Source: Trichostrongylus colubriformis
Lineage: Eukaryota > Nematoda > Chromadorea > Rhabditida > Trichostrongylidae
Reading direction: 5' to 3'
NCBI GenBank assembly: GCA_963978905.1
Contig: OZ022257.1
Span: 9,508,509 to 9,572,508 of the forward strand
Length of the DNA: 64,000 nt
The translations under genes were made by a program, and so were the position numbers. Below are positions 1-10,900 of this stretch, in pieces. The number at the start of each line of letters is the position of its first letter. The stretch's first letter is position 1. Below the pieces are notes generated by a model. It searched no databases. It had not been told where the DNA came from and saw only the letters and a program-made list of their open reading frames with translations.

Positions 1-847
1 TTTCCATAAAGCATTGTGACAACTGGCGAAAAATGGATTTAATTTAAACGAAACAACTATTTTGAGTGAAACCTTAAACAAAGCGAGAAATTAAAGTGCT
101 GATCACGCATGAGACATCATTTATAAATACCGGGGTTGTTTTGCGCGGCAAGTATTGTTACCAAATCCTAGCAAACAGTGTAGCACTAATGTGGTGCTGA
201 ACGATATTAACGCAGAAAAGGAATGTCACGTTCTCTGCCTTTGTTGTTTGAGCGTATTCAATATGACTGTACTTTAAATTTTTTATGAGCTTTCACTCAG
301 TGGCGCAAAACAGCGCAGGCACCAAAAAGGAATGTCTGCTTCGTGATCAGGACCACAATTACCCCTCAGCAGTTTCCGAAGTTGCAACAGGTGAAATATT
401 CGAAAAAAGAACTAAAAACAGAAGTGACCACAATAAAGGGAAAGATGAGCAAAGCGCGCGAATTTCGAGGACATTACGTGACAACATTCTCCCTCGAACA
501 CATGCAGGACCTGAAAGTGAAATCAGAACAAAAAGGCGAGCGCTGTGATTCAAATACACTGTTATACAGAAGTCCTTCCCAGTTCTCTTTCGAAAATAGT
601 GTGCGCTGGCGCAAATGCTTCGCTCTGCGGTCACGGGATTACTGTATCCCCGACGCTTCCCGACCTGTCAGTCGGGGACATATCCCCGAGATTTGGTGGG
701 CGGAGCCTCTCCCTGACGAGTGGTTGGGGACGCATAGCATACGCCGTCGGGGACCCATCCCCGACCGAGAGATGATAGCATACGGCCCCAGGAGAGAGGT
801 ATTTATACACTCCGAAATGAATGATGCCATTTTGCTAGCTTGGTGGA
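1..847. other. No gene recognised
   Basis: AT-rich sequence with a GC-richer patch at about 640-800 that has several short inverted repeats built on a TCGGGGA-type motif. The open frames here overlap each other in several frames on both strands and show no domain or splice context, so I see no supported gene. Confidence 0.4.
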
Positions 848-1434
848 ATTCATAGTTTTGGAATTTCTGGAATTGCAGAATTGTGCAATCTGCGGAAAAC
901 GATAAAGACAGCTGTCGATCAGGAGAAGTGTGGAATTCGCGGAGTATGGGAATGCAGAAATGTGGGATTCGCAGAAAAGTGTTAGATACGTATGGATCTC
1001 CATGCTACGAAGACTCCGCAGGACTAGAAAGATTATGAAAGGAAAAGTGCGGAATCGTGGAAGGTGCGTTTTTGTGAAAATGCAGTCGTGAAATCCGCTC
1101 AATCGTGGAGTCTGCGAAAAGGGATAAGATACGTATCGATCGGGAGAATTACGGATTTCGTGGAAAAACAAATACGTATTGATTCCATGCTAAGAAGAAA
1201 CGAGAAGATTAGAGAAACCAAGAAGTTGGAAGTGTCTTCATTTGCACAAATTCCACCATTTCGCATTTACGCAGATTCTACCATCCTACATTCCCACAAT
1301 CCCACCGATCGATACGTATCTACTCTTCTTTCTACAATTCCGCAAATCCCACAGTTCTGCCAATCGATATCTATCTAATCCTTTTCCGCAGATTCCGTTA
1401 ATCTGCAACTCCGCAAACTCCGAAACTATGAACG
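848..1434. repeat. Diverged foldback repeat (family L)
   Basis: The left end (CATAGTTTTGGAATTTCTGG) is roughly the reverse complement of the right end (CCGAAACTATG), and GATACGTATCGATCGGG near 1120 faces its complement near 1305. The inside is full of short GCGGA/TCCGC words. A related stretch lies at about 19640-19930. It looks like an old non-autonomous foldback element. Confidence 0.5.
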
Positions 1435-1964
1435 TTACCTTATGCTTTCCATGATAATTATGATTGCATTGCAAATTAATTGTAGATAAGTGCGGTTGGA
1501 TATCCTTCCCATTTGGTCGTTGGAAGCAGTGCGGCTCTTCAGTTTGACAAGTCGATCCTGGTATAGATACTCCTTGTTGGATTGCAGGGAAATGCTGCCT
1601 CGTTTGTTGTTTACTAATTTTTCTGAATTTTTTTTCCCCATGGAATTCCTACTGCTCTTTCAAGAAACCTCATACAACTTGCACCCACTCGTTCAATCAG
1701 ACAACCAATTGCCGATTGAAGCCTTGGCAAAGCTTCTTTTGATTTTAATCACCACTGCGTTTCCTTAAAAAGTTGACCTCACGATTAGTGAGGCATTAAC
1801 TGGATTTGCTGCAGCTCAACAGAACTATTAGGTCGTTAGGAATCTCGGTCCTGCAATTTTTTAACTCTGACTCTGAAGGCACTAACTCGGCTCATAGGGA
1901 ATTTTTCTGAACGGATTACGAAGCATGAAAATGTACACATTTTTGCAAACACTGTTGTACTTGA

Positions 1965-3965
1965 ATTCCTGACCATTACCAATCATTTACCAATCGACCA
2001 AATTTCAATCTAAGGGCCAAGCCAACATGCCTTTGTGGTGGTACACACCCACCACAGCATTGCAACAGATTCAGCTCGCCGGTAGAGCGCCGAGCCGAAG
2101 CAAGACGACAAGGAGTTTGCTGGAGGTGCTTCAACAAAGGGCATAATTCCAAAATGTGTCCTACTGTTGGCAAGTGTCCAAAATGCAACGAAGACCACCA
2201 CTCTTCCCTTTGTACTGGTACTGGCAACAGACAACCAACAGCAAATCCATCGATTCAAAGGAATGGCCTATCTTCAATGACGCATTTTCAACCGCCATCA
2301 AGAAGCACCATCCCAATGGAGAACAACCGCTTCAAATCGATTACAGGAGAAAATCATCAACCAAGAGGGAACAGTCGTATTCAAACGTTATCAAACACGA
2401 CTCCTCAGGGATGTATAACAGCCGAACCAAACCAACCGGCTCTTCATCAACATGTGCTGCAAATAGCATCAGCACAGATACCGGCTCTTCATCAACATGT
2501 GCTGCAAATAGCATCAGCACAGATCTTCAGCGAGTCAGATATGGATTATCAGCCGATTACACTCCTCCTGGACTCAGGAGCTCAACGAAGCTTTATCAAG
2601 TCATCACTGAGAGCTTCACTAAAGCTACCAACGGTCCAAACTACATCGTTCACCACTGTAGGAATGGGAGAATTACGCGAGTCCTTCAAATCGGACGAAG
2701 TTCATATCACGTTGAAAAGCTGCCACAGCTCAAAAAAGCTTCAACGTGTTCCAGTTTTCACTAAAGAAAAACTGACAACAGCTACAAAAACTGCCGTACT
2801 GTCTGAGGAAGACAAAAAGTTCATCAGAGGAAAGAAGATCGCAATTGCACAGCAGAATCTCTTGCCAACGGACGCATTGCCCGATCTCCTCATTGGACAA
2901 GATCTACTGCACCAAATACTCGACCACAGCTCTGCAGTTATCAGATTACCATCCGGACTGATCCTCACGCCCACCATATTTGGGTACACGATATCCGGGA
3001 CCAGTGGCAGACCTGAAGTTACGAGCGAGAGTTCGGATTCACAGTGCAGCTCGCTCATCGTAGCCACACCTCTTACATCATCCAAATATGACTGTAAAAC
3101 GGGCATTGAAAATCTGTCAGATCGAAATCAACCAATTCTGGAGTCACTTGGAAGAAACACAGACAGTGGCACAGACGAAGCGTCCGTCATCAAATTCACG
3201 GAGGACTACAGAAAAACCATCACAATTGAAAATGGAACCATCGCTACCGGAACTCCATCCGGCGAAGAGGTTAGAAATCTCGAAAATAACCTCAACGTTG
3301 CCATCAATGAAGAAAATAGTTGCCCCCAGTCGGAGTATGATGCCAGGTGCGATCACAAAACCACCAATATCAAAGCCAAGACGAAATCTCTAGACAACAA
3401 GCTAATCATGAGCATTCAAGAATGCAGCATTATCGCCTCGCCGACGCGAGACTTCTGCAAGAGCATCTCGGGAGATGGAGTAGCGTTCTCGTGCTATTCC
3501 CAGCGACTATTTCTCGCGGAAACAGAAGATAATCGACCAATATTTCCGATGAAATGCAAGTCGTCTACACTACAAACAACAAAGATCGACGAAACATCAC
3601 CCATATACGCTGATATTAGTCGAATAACATGTGACAAGGAGAATAACAACGGAACACCTAAGCTACGAGCATTTCACACACATTGGATTTCCTCATCTGA
3701 CTTGCATATGACAACTGAAAGTGCGAATTACATCAACTACCCGGATATGGAGCACATACTGGTTATCGCTATCGAACACTGGACAGCTTCTATCAGATCC
3801 GTAGTGGCCGTAGTGGCTAGTGCCATAGTTGCCATAGTGCTTATAGTTCCGAGGATCTTATCGCGAATCCTATTTTATCAGTTGAAGACGCAGACAGTTC
3901 TCCCTCTTTACCTATGTGCTTATAGCATCAGTTCTCTTGATTTTTGTTATCTGATGATTACTTGA
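1965..3965 (+). CDS. Retroelement gag C-terminus / protease open frame, truncated
   Basis: The frame opens after a stop at 1962 and runs to 3965 (first ATG at 2154). A canonical CCHC zinc knuckle (C-x2-C-x4-H-x4-C) spans 2118-2159, followed by a second Cys/His cluster. The protease active-site motif LLLDSGAQ is at 2562-2585, with the catalytic Asp at 2571, and a downstream LIGQDLL motif fits the same fold. After about 3000 the expected reverse transcriptase is missing. Instead there are roughly 300 codons I cannot place, ending in a hydrophobic segment near 3800-3865 that could be a membrane anchor (env-like origin is only a guess). The frame is uninterrupted, which is unusual for a dead copy. 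Confidence 0.6.
   Translation: MPDHYQSFTNRPNFNLRAKPTCLCGGTHPPQHCNRFSSPVERRAEARRQGVCWRCFNKGHNSKMCPTVGKCPKCNEDHHSSLCTGTGNRQPTANPSIQRNGLSSMTHFQPPSRSTIPMENNRFKSITGENHQPRGNSRIQTLSNTTPQGCITAEPNQPALHQHVLQIASAQIPALHQHVLQIASAQIFSESDMDYQPITLLLDSGAQRSFIKSSLRASLKLPTVQTTSFTTVGMGELRESFKSDEVHITLKSCHSSKKLQRVPVFTKEKLTTATKTAVLSEEDKKFIRGKKIAIAQQNLLPTDALPDLLIGQDLLHQILDHSSAVIRLPSGLILTPTIFGYTISGTSGRPEVTSESSDSQCSSLIVATPLTSSKYDCKTGIENLSDRNQPILESLGRNTDSGTDEASVIKFTEDYRKTITIENGTIATGTPSGEEVRNLENNLNVAINEENSCPQSEYDARCDHKTTNIKAKTKSLDNKLIMSIQECSIIASPTRDFCKSISGDGVAFSCYSQRLFLAETEDNRPIFPMKCKSSTLQTTKIDETSPIYADISRITCDKENNNGTPKLRAFHTHWISSSDLHMTTESANYINYPDMEHILVIAIEHWTASIRSVVAVVASAIVAIVLIVPRILSRILFYQLKTQTVLPLYLCAYSISSLDFCYLMIT
2436..2525 (+). 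repeat. In-frame 45-bp tandem duplication
   Basis: Two adjacent identical 45-bp units (2436-2480 and 2481-2525) encode the same 15 residues twice (PALHQHVLQIASAQI) inside the retroelement frame, just before the protease. Perfect identity points to a recent duplication. Confidence 0.9.
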
Positions 3966-4061
3966 TACTTTCTCTGCCCATGCATCTCTGCTGTGATTTA
4001 TTATTTGATACAATTGATCATGAATTGTACTGAGCTACCGCTCATTTCGCCCCCGCCCCAG

Positions 4062-4447
4062 TGTTGTGGACTCACAACCTTTCAATAATATTATAATAAC
4101 TTGTCCATGACAAACGTATAGCTTTGATAACGGCGAGCACCTTTGATTATGCAATGAATGATAAGTATCACTCAAAATATATCCATAGGCATGAACTGAG
4201 CATATCCTAAGTAAGTATCCTGGAGTGCCATGAAGTAGTTCCCCTCAGGCGCGGCACTCCCTTTCATGCCTACCAGCAGTTATTCCACTAGCCAACTAGT
4301 AGCGAACTCAGATATTATGTAGTGGGTCCGCCCACATTATCGTGTATATATACCGAGTGAAATGTATTATTAATGTTCTTGTACGTAACGTCGTAATAAA
4401 CCTTTGTTACACGTGCGTATAGTTATCCATTGGTCACCTACCAAACA
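4062..4447 (+). repeat. Possible 3' LTR of the BEL/Pao remnant
   Basis: Begins TGTTGTGG and could end at CAAACA (TG...CA). It contains a TATA box (GTATATATAC, about 4344) and a polyadenylation signal (AATAAA, about 4394) in the order expected of an LTR. No matching 5' copy is in the window, so boundaries are tentative. Confidence 0.4.
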
Positions 4448-4866
4448 CTTGTAAGCGATTCAAGTGCACGGCCGTGAGTAAGCTGGGACATTATCGATCA
4501 TGAGTCAACAATCGACAAAAATGAAAGTCAGAAGTTGTTAAATTAGCCAATTTACCACAGCGAGGATTCCATACATCATTCGATATCATTTCTTGGAGGA
4601 ATCGAATGGTTCACATTTCGTTCAGGGATCTGCTTCAAAAGCTAAGTACCTGGTGAGGGTCGAATGTGAATTATGCTAAAAATTTTGGATGAGTTCAATG
4701 CGTGTGTACCTTGATGGATGTCTATCTAACATATAGCTAAAAATGAGTGCGAACACCAAGATTATTCAGAACTAATCAAAGCTATCATAAAAGTGATACC
4801 TCTGCAGAAATTCAATTTACTTACATATATCGCCAGGGAATAGCTATTATAGGTGGCTCATTTCAG

Positions 4867-4947
4867 ATCAGCAAACGTGTCAGTGGATGACAGACCGAAC
4901 GTCTACATTTTACTTCTTGATGCTGTGTCTTCACTCCAGGCTAAACG
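4867..4947 (+). CDS. DUF229 gene, exon with first metal-binding motif
   Basis: Acceptor TTTCAG just before 4867 and donor CG|GTCAGT. It encodes RPNVYILLLDAVSSLQAK, where the Asp of LLLDAVS is the superfamily's first metal ligand. It ends with two bases that complete an Arg codon with the next exon. An alternative acceptor exists 14 bases upstream (start 4853). Confidence 0.75.
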
Positions 4948-7900
4948 GTCAGTGAACCATTGCCCATTTGTCCTTCGCGCTCTGCTGCTGAGATCATTTG
5001 GCGGAAAACACCCCGCACTCGAGAACTTTGCCTACAACTTTTCCGACTTTCGTATTAATCCGAGTAAAAGCGTTCGCACACAACTCGCGTATAATTTGAC
5101 AGTTACAAGCACATGAATTCGAGTAGCACAGCGATGCAATGCTAGGCAATCCTGACTGAATTCAGCTACCCTTCAATAAGTATTGTTTTGAGATTTGAGC
5201 CCAGTGTTGTCGCATTGTTGTCAAACAGTAAGGCTAGGAAGTTGATGAGGAGTTCAGTGATCGCGTCTGAATACAAAACTAGCTATGTGTACGTGCTGTT
5301 GAGTGGTGGTGCACAAGCAGTCCGCGGAGGGGGTGGAGCCTTCGTATGATTGGTTTGTTGGGGTGTGTAGCCTTATGTCAGGATTTCGCACGACGATGAA
5401 CGGCTGCGTCGCAGTGTGTGCGAGTATCGTGGTAGTTGAGTCTCAGAACTATTACACCCTAATGCTAGGGAGCGATACGCATTTGACTTGTAATCGCTTC
5501 GAGACCCAACAACATGGCACCTTTAGCTCGCCCGCATCGTTTTGCTTGCGACATGCCGCGGTGCGAAATCCTGACATAAGGATACACACCCGAATTGCTG
5601 CTGAACTGGGCAAGTACATATGTTGCTCACTGACAGCGAAAAGTTTAACGCTCACCGGAATAGCGACAAGCAGAATCCGCTTACCCGCTCGCAGAGTATG
5701 AACGCGGCCTAAGAGATCGATGACTGCCCTTTTGATGGACTCGCTGCAGCCGGGGAGTAGTCATCACTAACAATGTGCTTGAAAACACAGTGTTCTCTGT
5801 TTGTGCGCTCTCTAGTCGGAGTAGTAAAGGCGTTTGAAAGAGAATTGGTTACGTGAAAGTTGCAACGGTCTGCCGGAAGTACAAGACAGCTCAGAGGAAA
5901 GAGTGATGTGGCCTCAATTGAGAACGTCTTTTGAAAAATCGATTTTCAGCTCACTGCCGCGAACCCTTGCATATTTGAAAACTGAGCTCGATGCCGTTCA
6001 AATGGAATTTATGAATAAGGTGGGCAAAAATAGCCGACCAAACGGATTTTCACTATTTTTTGGTTAGTTTCTTTGCTCTGATTGGAAAACCTTTATCAAA
6101 ACTAATGTTGGTGCTGCACGAAAAAACATTTCACTTAAGGGAAATCAGTTGAAGGAGGAAGCCGTGCTTTGGTAGGTTTACCCCCGATCATACCAGACTG
6201 GAACAGTACAGAAAAATGTAACGAATATCTTGATGAGTATTCATACGACTTGAAAGAATACCGACTGAGTGGCTACAAGGTTAGTATGCCTTCTGTGCAT
6301 CTAAAACAAGAAGCACGGGAAACTGAAGCCCCTAAAAGTGAACGTGCAGAAAGCGTTTCCAAAACCCGACCTTACGCCTATAAATTATTTTTGCAATTTT
6401 CAAGACCGGGCTTGGAATCGTTTTCAACAGTACGGCTGTTGAAGTGATTACTTCGACCTGAGATTCCTTTTTCGACTAGATATGGGCACTATGAAGACGC
6501 GTTATAGTTATGAATACCAATAGCTCTGGCACCATTTGGAATACCACCCAATGGCTAACTGCCACGCGGATCTTCTTTCCTTCACGCGTCTCCAGCACGT
6601 AACACTTGGGCAATTTAACATTTATTCAAGGATAGAATTAGAAAATTCAACAATTAACAAAGGTTCAGTCAGGTGAGCAAAGCGGGGGTGAATAGAGAAA
6701 GCAGTAAAATACTAGGTCTCTCCTTCCTCCGGGAGGTCCTTTATACTACCACCCTTGACGCGCGATCACCCCTTTGATTCCGATAAGTCGATGGACGACT
6801 AGTCGTCACACCAGACAACGTACTCGTGCAAAATTTGCGCATTGATGCATTCTGCAAAAAAAGCCAGTGCACTGGCAGGGAACTGGGTTGTGTACCCTTA
6901 CACATCAGGATTTCGCATAGCGATGTGCGGGAGTCGGCTGGACCTAGTGGAAAGTGATTGGGGTGTGTGCAGATATGACAGCAAATCGCGTGGCCGCCCA
7001 CGGCGAGCGGTGCGGCGGGTGCGAGAGCCAGTGGCAGGGCATGGCAGCCTTCAAGCGAGGCAGTGTGGCATGGGTGGAAGCGCAGGAGTGACGCAGCCAC
7101 GCTCTGCCGGGCTATCAATAGCAATCGATTCGCAAGTCGTACTGGTGGCGCCGCGAAGCGGTCCATCGTCATATCTGCACACACTCAAGTGATTGTAATT
7201 GCGTGAGGTGCAGCAACCATGTTCCACGCTATGCCTAATCCTTACTGATGCCACATGAGCCTTAACACACTCACGATCATTACGTAGTTTGTTATAAAGT
7301 GGCGTTCAGACCATGGTGGCCCAGGATTGGAGTTGTGGTTTCGTCTACTATCCTAAATGTTTAGGATTCAATGGATCGGAAGCGGATCACACGTGGAGGC
7401 AAGTCTAACTGGCACGCGTGAATGGCCACCCTCGAAATTCGTTACTCACGATGAAATGCGTTCATTGAGTCCCCTTAGAATGCTCTAAAAGAAATCCATA
7501 ACTGGAGAGTATAATTACAAAAGTTTTATCATCTGATATCGAAGCCGCTATTCGTATGACCTATCAAGTAATGAAGTAGGACAGCACTTTCATCTGGATC
7601 CAGTCCTGCACTTTGTGGATAAACTTCTCCAAATTAAAATAATCTATCAATAATGCATTTTTGCTGACACGTACCAACATCATTTCAGTGCTTCATTCAC
7701 AGTATCGAACGCATAATTAAGACGTTGACAGTTTGCAGGATTTATTTTCTGTAATATCAACGGTTCTGTTATAGGGCTTTCGATCTTCGCTTGGAGGACC
7801 CTGACTCCCAAACTATGAAAAAAAGTTACCATAAACGTTGTAGAGAGTTACATGTGGAAATGTTAGAATATACGGAGAAATTTATGCGATCCTATACAGG

Positions 7901-10900
7901 TAAGAAACGCTTTCAGAAAAGGAACCGTGTTCTTCTACGGTTCCTTATACGGTTTCTTCTTAGAATTGCTCCGACTTGTCCGATCGTCGAAGCTCTTGCA
8001 TGTTTCTGTCATCCAACTACGGTATAATGTAAGCTACACTTTATTAGGCTCGGCTGCTTCACAGCACTTTCAATTGTCAATGTATGCATTGCACATCAGA
8101 AGAGTAGGACTCAATAAAAATTAAGCGTTTCAATAAACGATAGCGACATGTCGCGATCGTTTATTGAAATGCTTAATTTTTATAGAATCCTACTCTTTTG
8201 ATGAAAACGGGAGTTCAATATCGATAAAATCGCACCAAAGCAAAGGAAACACTCGGAGAGAGCTATACAGTTAGTGCCGTATAAAAATAGCGCCATACGG
8301 CGCTTTCGCTTTTTTAATCTTTTTTTTTTTGCCACGAAGTGATTAATTACAATGTTCTATCGAAATTGCATTTAAATCCAGACATTGTATGCATTAAAGG
8401 ATAAAGTTTTTTTGACGTTAATCAATCCCTTTTGTGGGATGCGCCGCACATTCTAGTTCCATTCAGAATCGTGATGGCTGGTGAATGTGATGTGGCCTAT
8501 ACGATGACTTGCGGTGGCCAGCCGATGTAAAAGTCAGTGCTTTTATCCTCCCAGATTAGTCTGGTACCAATTTACCGATCCCGAAGGGATGGAACGCTTG
8601 GTTGGCCTGGGCGGGCGTTGATGCGGGATTTGATCCCCGCACCATGAGAGTGGGGTGCGCGCCACCTGTCACTATACCATCAAACACCGCATCAACGCCC
8701 GCCCAGGCCAACCAAGCCTTCCATCCCTTCGGGGTCGGTAAATTGGTACCACACTAGTCTGGGAGGACAAAAGCACTGACTTTTACATCGGCTGGCCACC
8801 GCAAGTCATCGTATAGGCCACATCACATTCACCAGCCATCACGATTCTGAATGGAAGTAGAATGAGCGGCGCATCCCACAAAAGGGATTGATTAACGCCA
8901 AAAACTTTATCCTATATTGTATGTATGACAAAAATAAACTCGACGAGCTCCACATGATGGCGCTCCATATTTTTGAATTTCTCTAGCTAGTAAGCTATTT
9001 TTTGCATTCTGAGATGTTTGGAAAAATTCCTTCGAAATATGATAAGTGGCAGTAAAATATTCACGGCTCATCTGAAATGACGAGGAGCTCAAAAATCCTA
9101 CACTTCTGTGAGTTCAGACCGAGGCTGCAACAATTTTTCCTCGCGTGTTCATAATATATATCTTCCATAATAATATTAATAAACAGCAGTAGTAATATGT
9201 TGATCGATTTATAGCGAAAAACTATAAAAATGCGAAAATGCGTTCATATGCCATTCTAATAACCAGTTGGGCTGTCACAGTACTGCACAAATAACACAAT
9301 AGAACCAGATAATGGGCAAATGGTAGCTACTGACAAACGATCATTGAAGGAGTCCGTATCGCCCAAATCCACACTGTGATAGGCGTATTACTGATTGCGG
9401 CTCAACTAGTATAATATTTCTGCAAATACCTATCACTATTGGAATTTTACGCAATTCAACAGTCGCAACATCCCGTTGCTACTGATATTGGAGTACAAAT
9501 TGCTGAGCATTTAGTGCTTGAACTACTGAGTTTCAATAATCTAATCATTTTCTACTGCATATCACACCGCTGAAGAAGGCCATCACTATTCGGAGGCTCT
9601 TTGCATTTTCGCATTTTCGCACTCGCATTTTTGTAAACACACCCACTACTTGAAAATTCATATAATCTAGCGCTCGATACACAGTATTGTTGCTGGTACC
9701 GCATAAGATGATAAATTACTTGCCGTCGCAGTATCAAAAGACGCGCACCATTATTTGGAAAACTAAGCAATTTAGCGGCCGATACATCGCAGCTGTTATC
9801 AGGACATGACCAAAATATGTTATCCGATCCACTTAATAACGGCTCTTATCAGCTACCATGTGAGCAGTTGTCTGTTCCGATAAATCGCTATGAAGGTCCC
9901 CGCACCCTGAAAGACCTGTGTATCTGAACATTCCACTGTCACCTGGAAAAGCGAAACGGACTTGGTGACAATTGTCTCTTGACGCTCCTTATCGCATCTT
10001 ATCACCGCTATCAATTTGGATCACCCACTATAAATGTCCCCGTCCCAACCTGACATACCTGTGAGTGTCAACGCTATGGGATCGACGCGAAAGGCGGAAC
10101 GGATTTGGCGGCACTTGCCTTTCGACGCTCCTTATCAAATCTTATCAATCGCTATCAGTCTGCCCAGTCCCACCCCTCAAAAAATTCGTCGGTGCCTGCT
10201 CTCCGGAATCGGTCCAAAAGCGAAACGGGTTCGATGATGTTTGCCTTTTAAGGCTCCTTATCAGCTGCTATCACTTTCGGTTCATTACAGCTAGGGTCCT
10301 TTTACCACCGCCTATATCACTTGTAAAATTCAGGATTCCAACACCAGCAGACATACTTAAGACGATTATATAAAGTAGGATCTTACGGCACTAACTGTAT
10401 AGTATTCTTAGCAATCCACTCTTTAATTCCGCATAAGCTCGGCATCTAAATGCGTACAGTGTCCAAGACATAAAACCTCAAGCTACCTTAGCATCGAGTG
10501 CAAATTTAGGATAACTTCACATTTATGTTCAGCAAGGAAGTTTTCTGATTTTTTGTTCAGGCATTCCAAAAATATGCCATGTATGGCCTGTGTACTTGGC
10601 TCATGATTCCATGAAAGATATTTACCATACTGATGCTCAATTCTTGGACTTCTTCAAGCGAAATTCCGAGCAGTTGGACAACGCCTTTCTATTTTTCATG
10701 GGGGATCATGGACCTCGAAGTGATGGAGTAAGTGTTACGCTTTCACCTACTGCCCCACTCTGAATCTTAAAGGCACACCCCGCGATAATCAAATTAGTGG
10801 CTTATTCCCTTGGAGCGAGTAGCTCCTCGGATAATGCTCACGCTGCACCCCTGTTGCGGCTGCATGGTGCATCCTTACGGTGTTGGGTTACTCGAACACA

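Larger units (their letters stand above)
1965..4447 (+). mobile_element. Truncated BEL/Pao-type retroelement
   Basis: An open frame with a retroviral-type zinc knuckle and an aspartic protease of the BEL/Pao (DUF1758-like) kind is followed by a region with LTR-like features (TATA box, AATAAA). Reverse transcriptase, RNase H and integrase are not seen and no 5' LTR was found upstream, so this is an internally deleted or 5'-truncated copy. It lies just upstream of the DUF229 gene, same strand. Confidence 0.65.

Noticed and set aside
343..855. 170-codon frame
   Set aside because: Overlapped by other frames on both strands, no domain, and the 3' part is a GC-rich inverted-repeat patch.
4562..4660. 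Possible upstream DUF229 exon between ACCACAG and TG|GTGAGG
   Set aside because: In the one open frame, joining to the 4867 exon would create a stop codon; the residues do not resemble the family.
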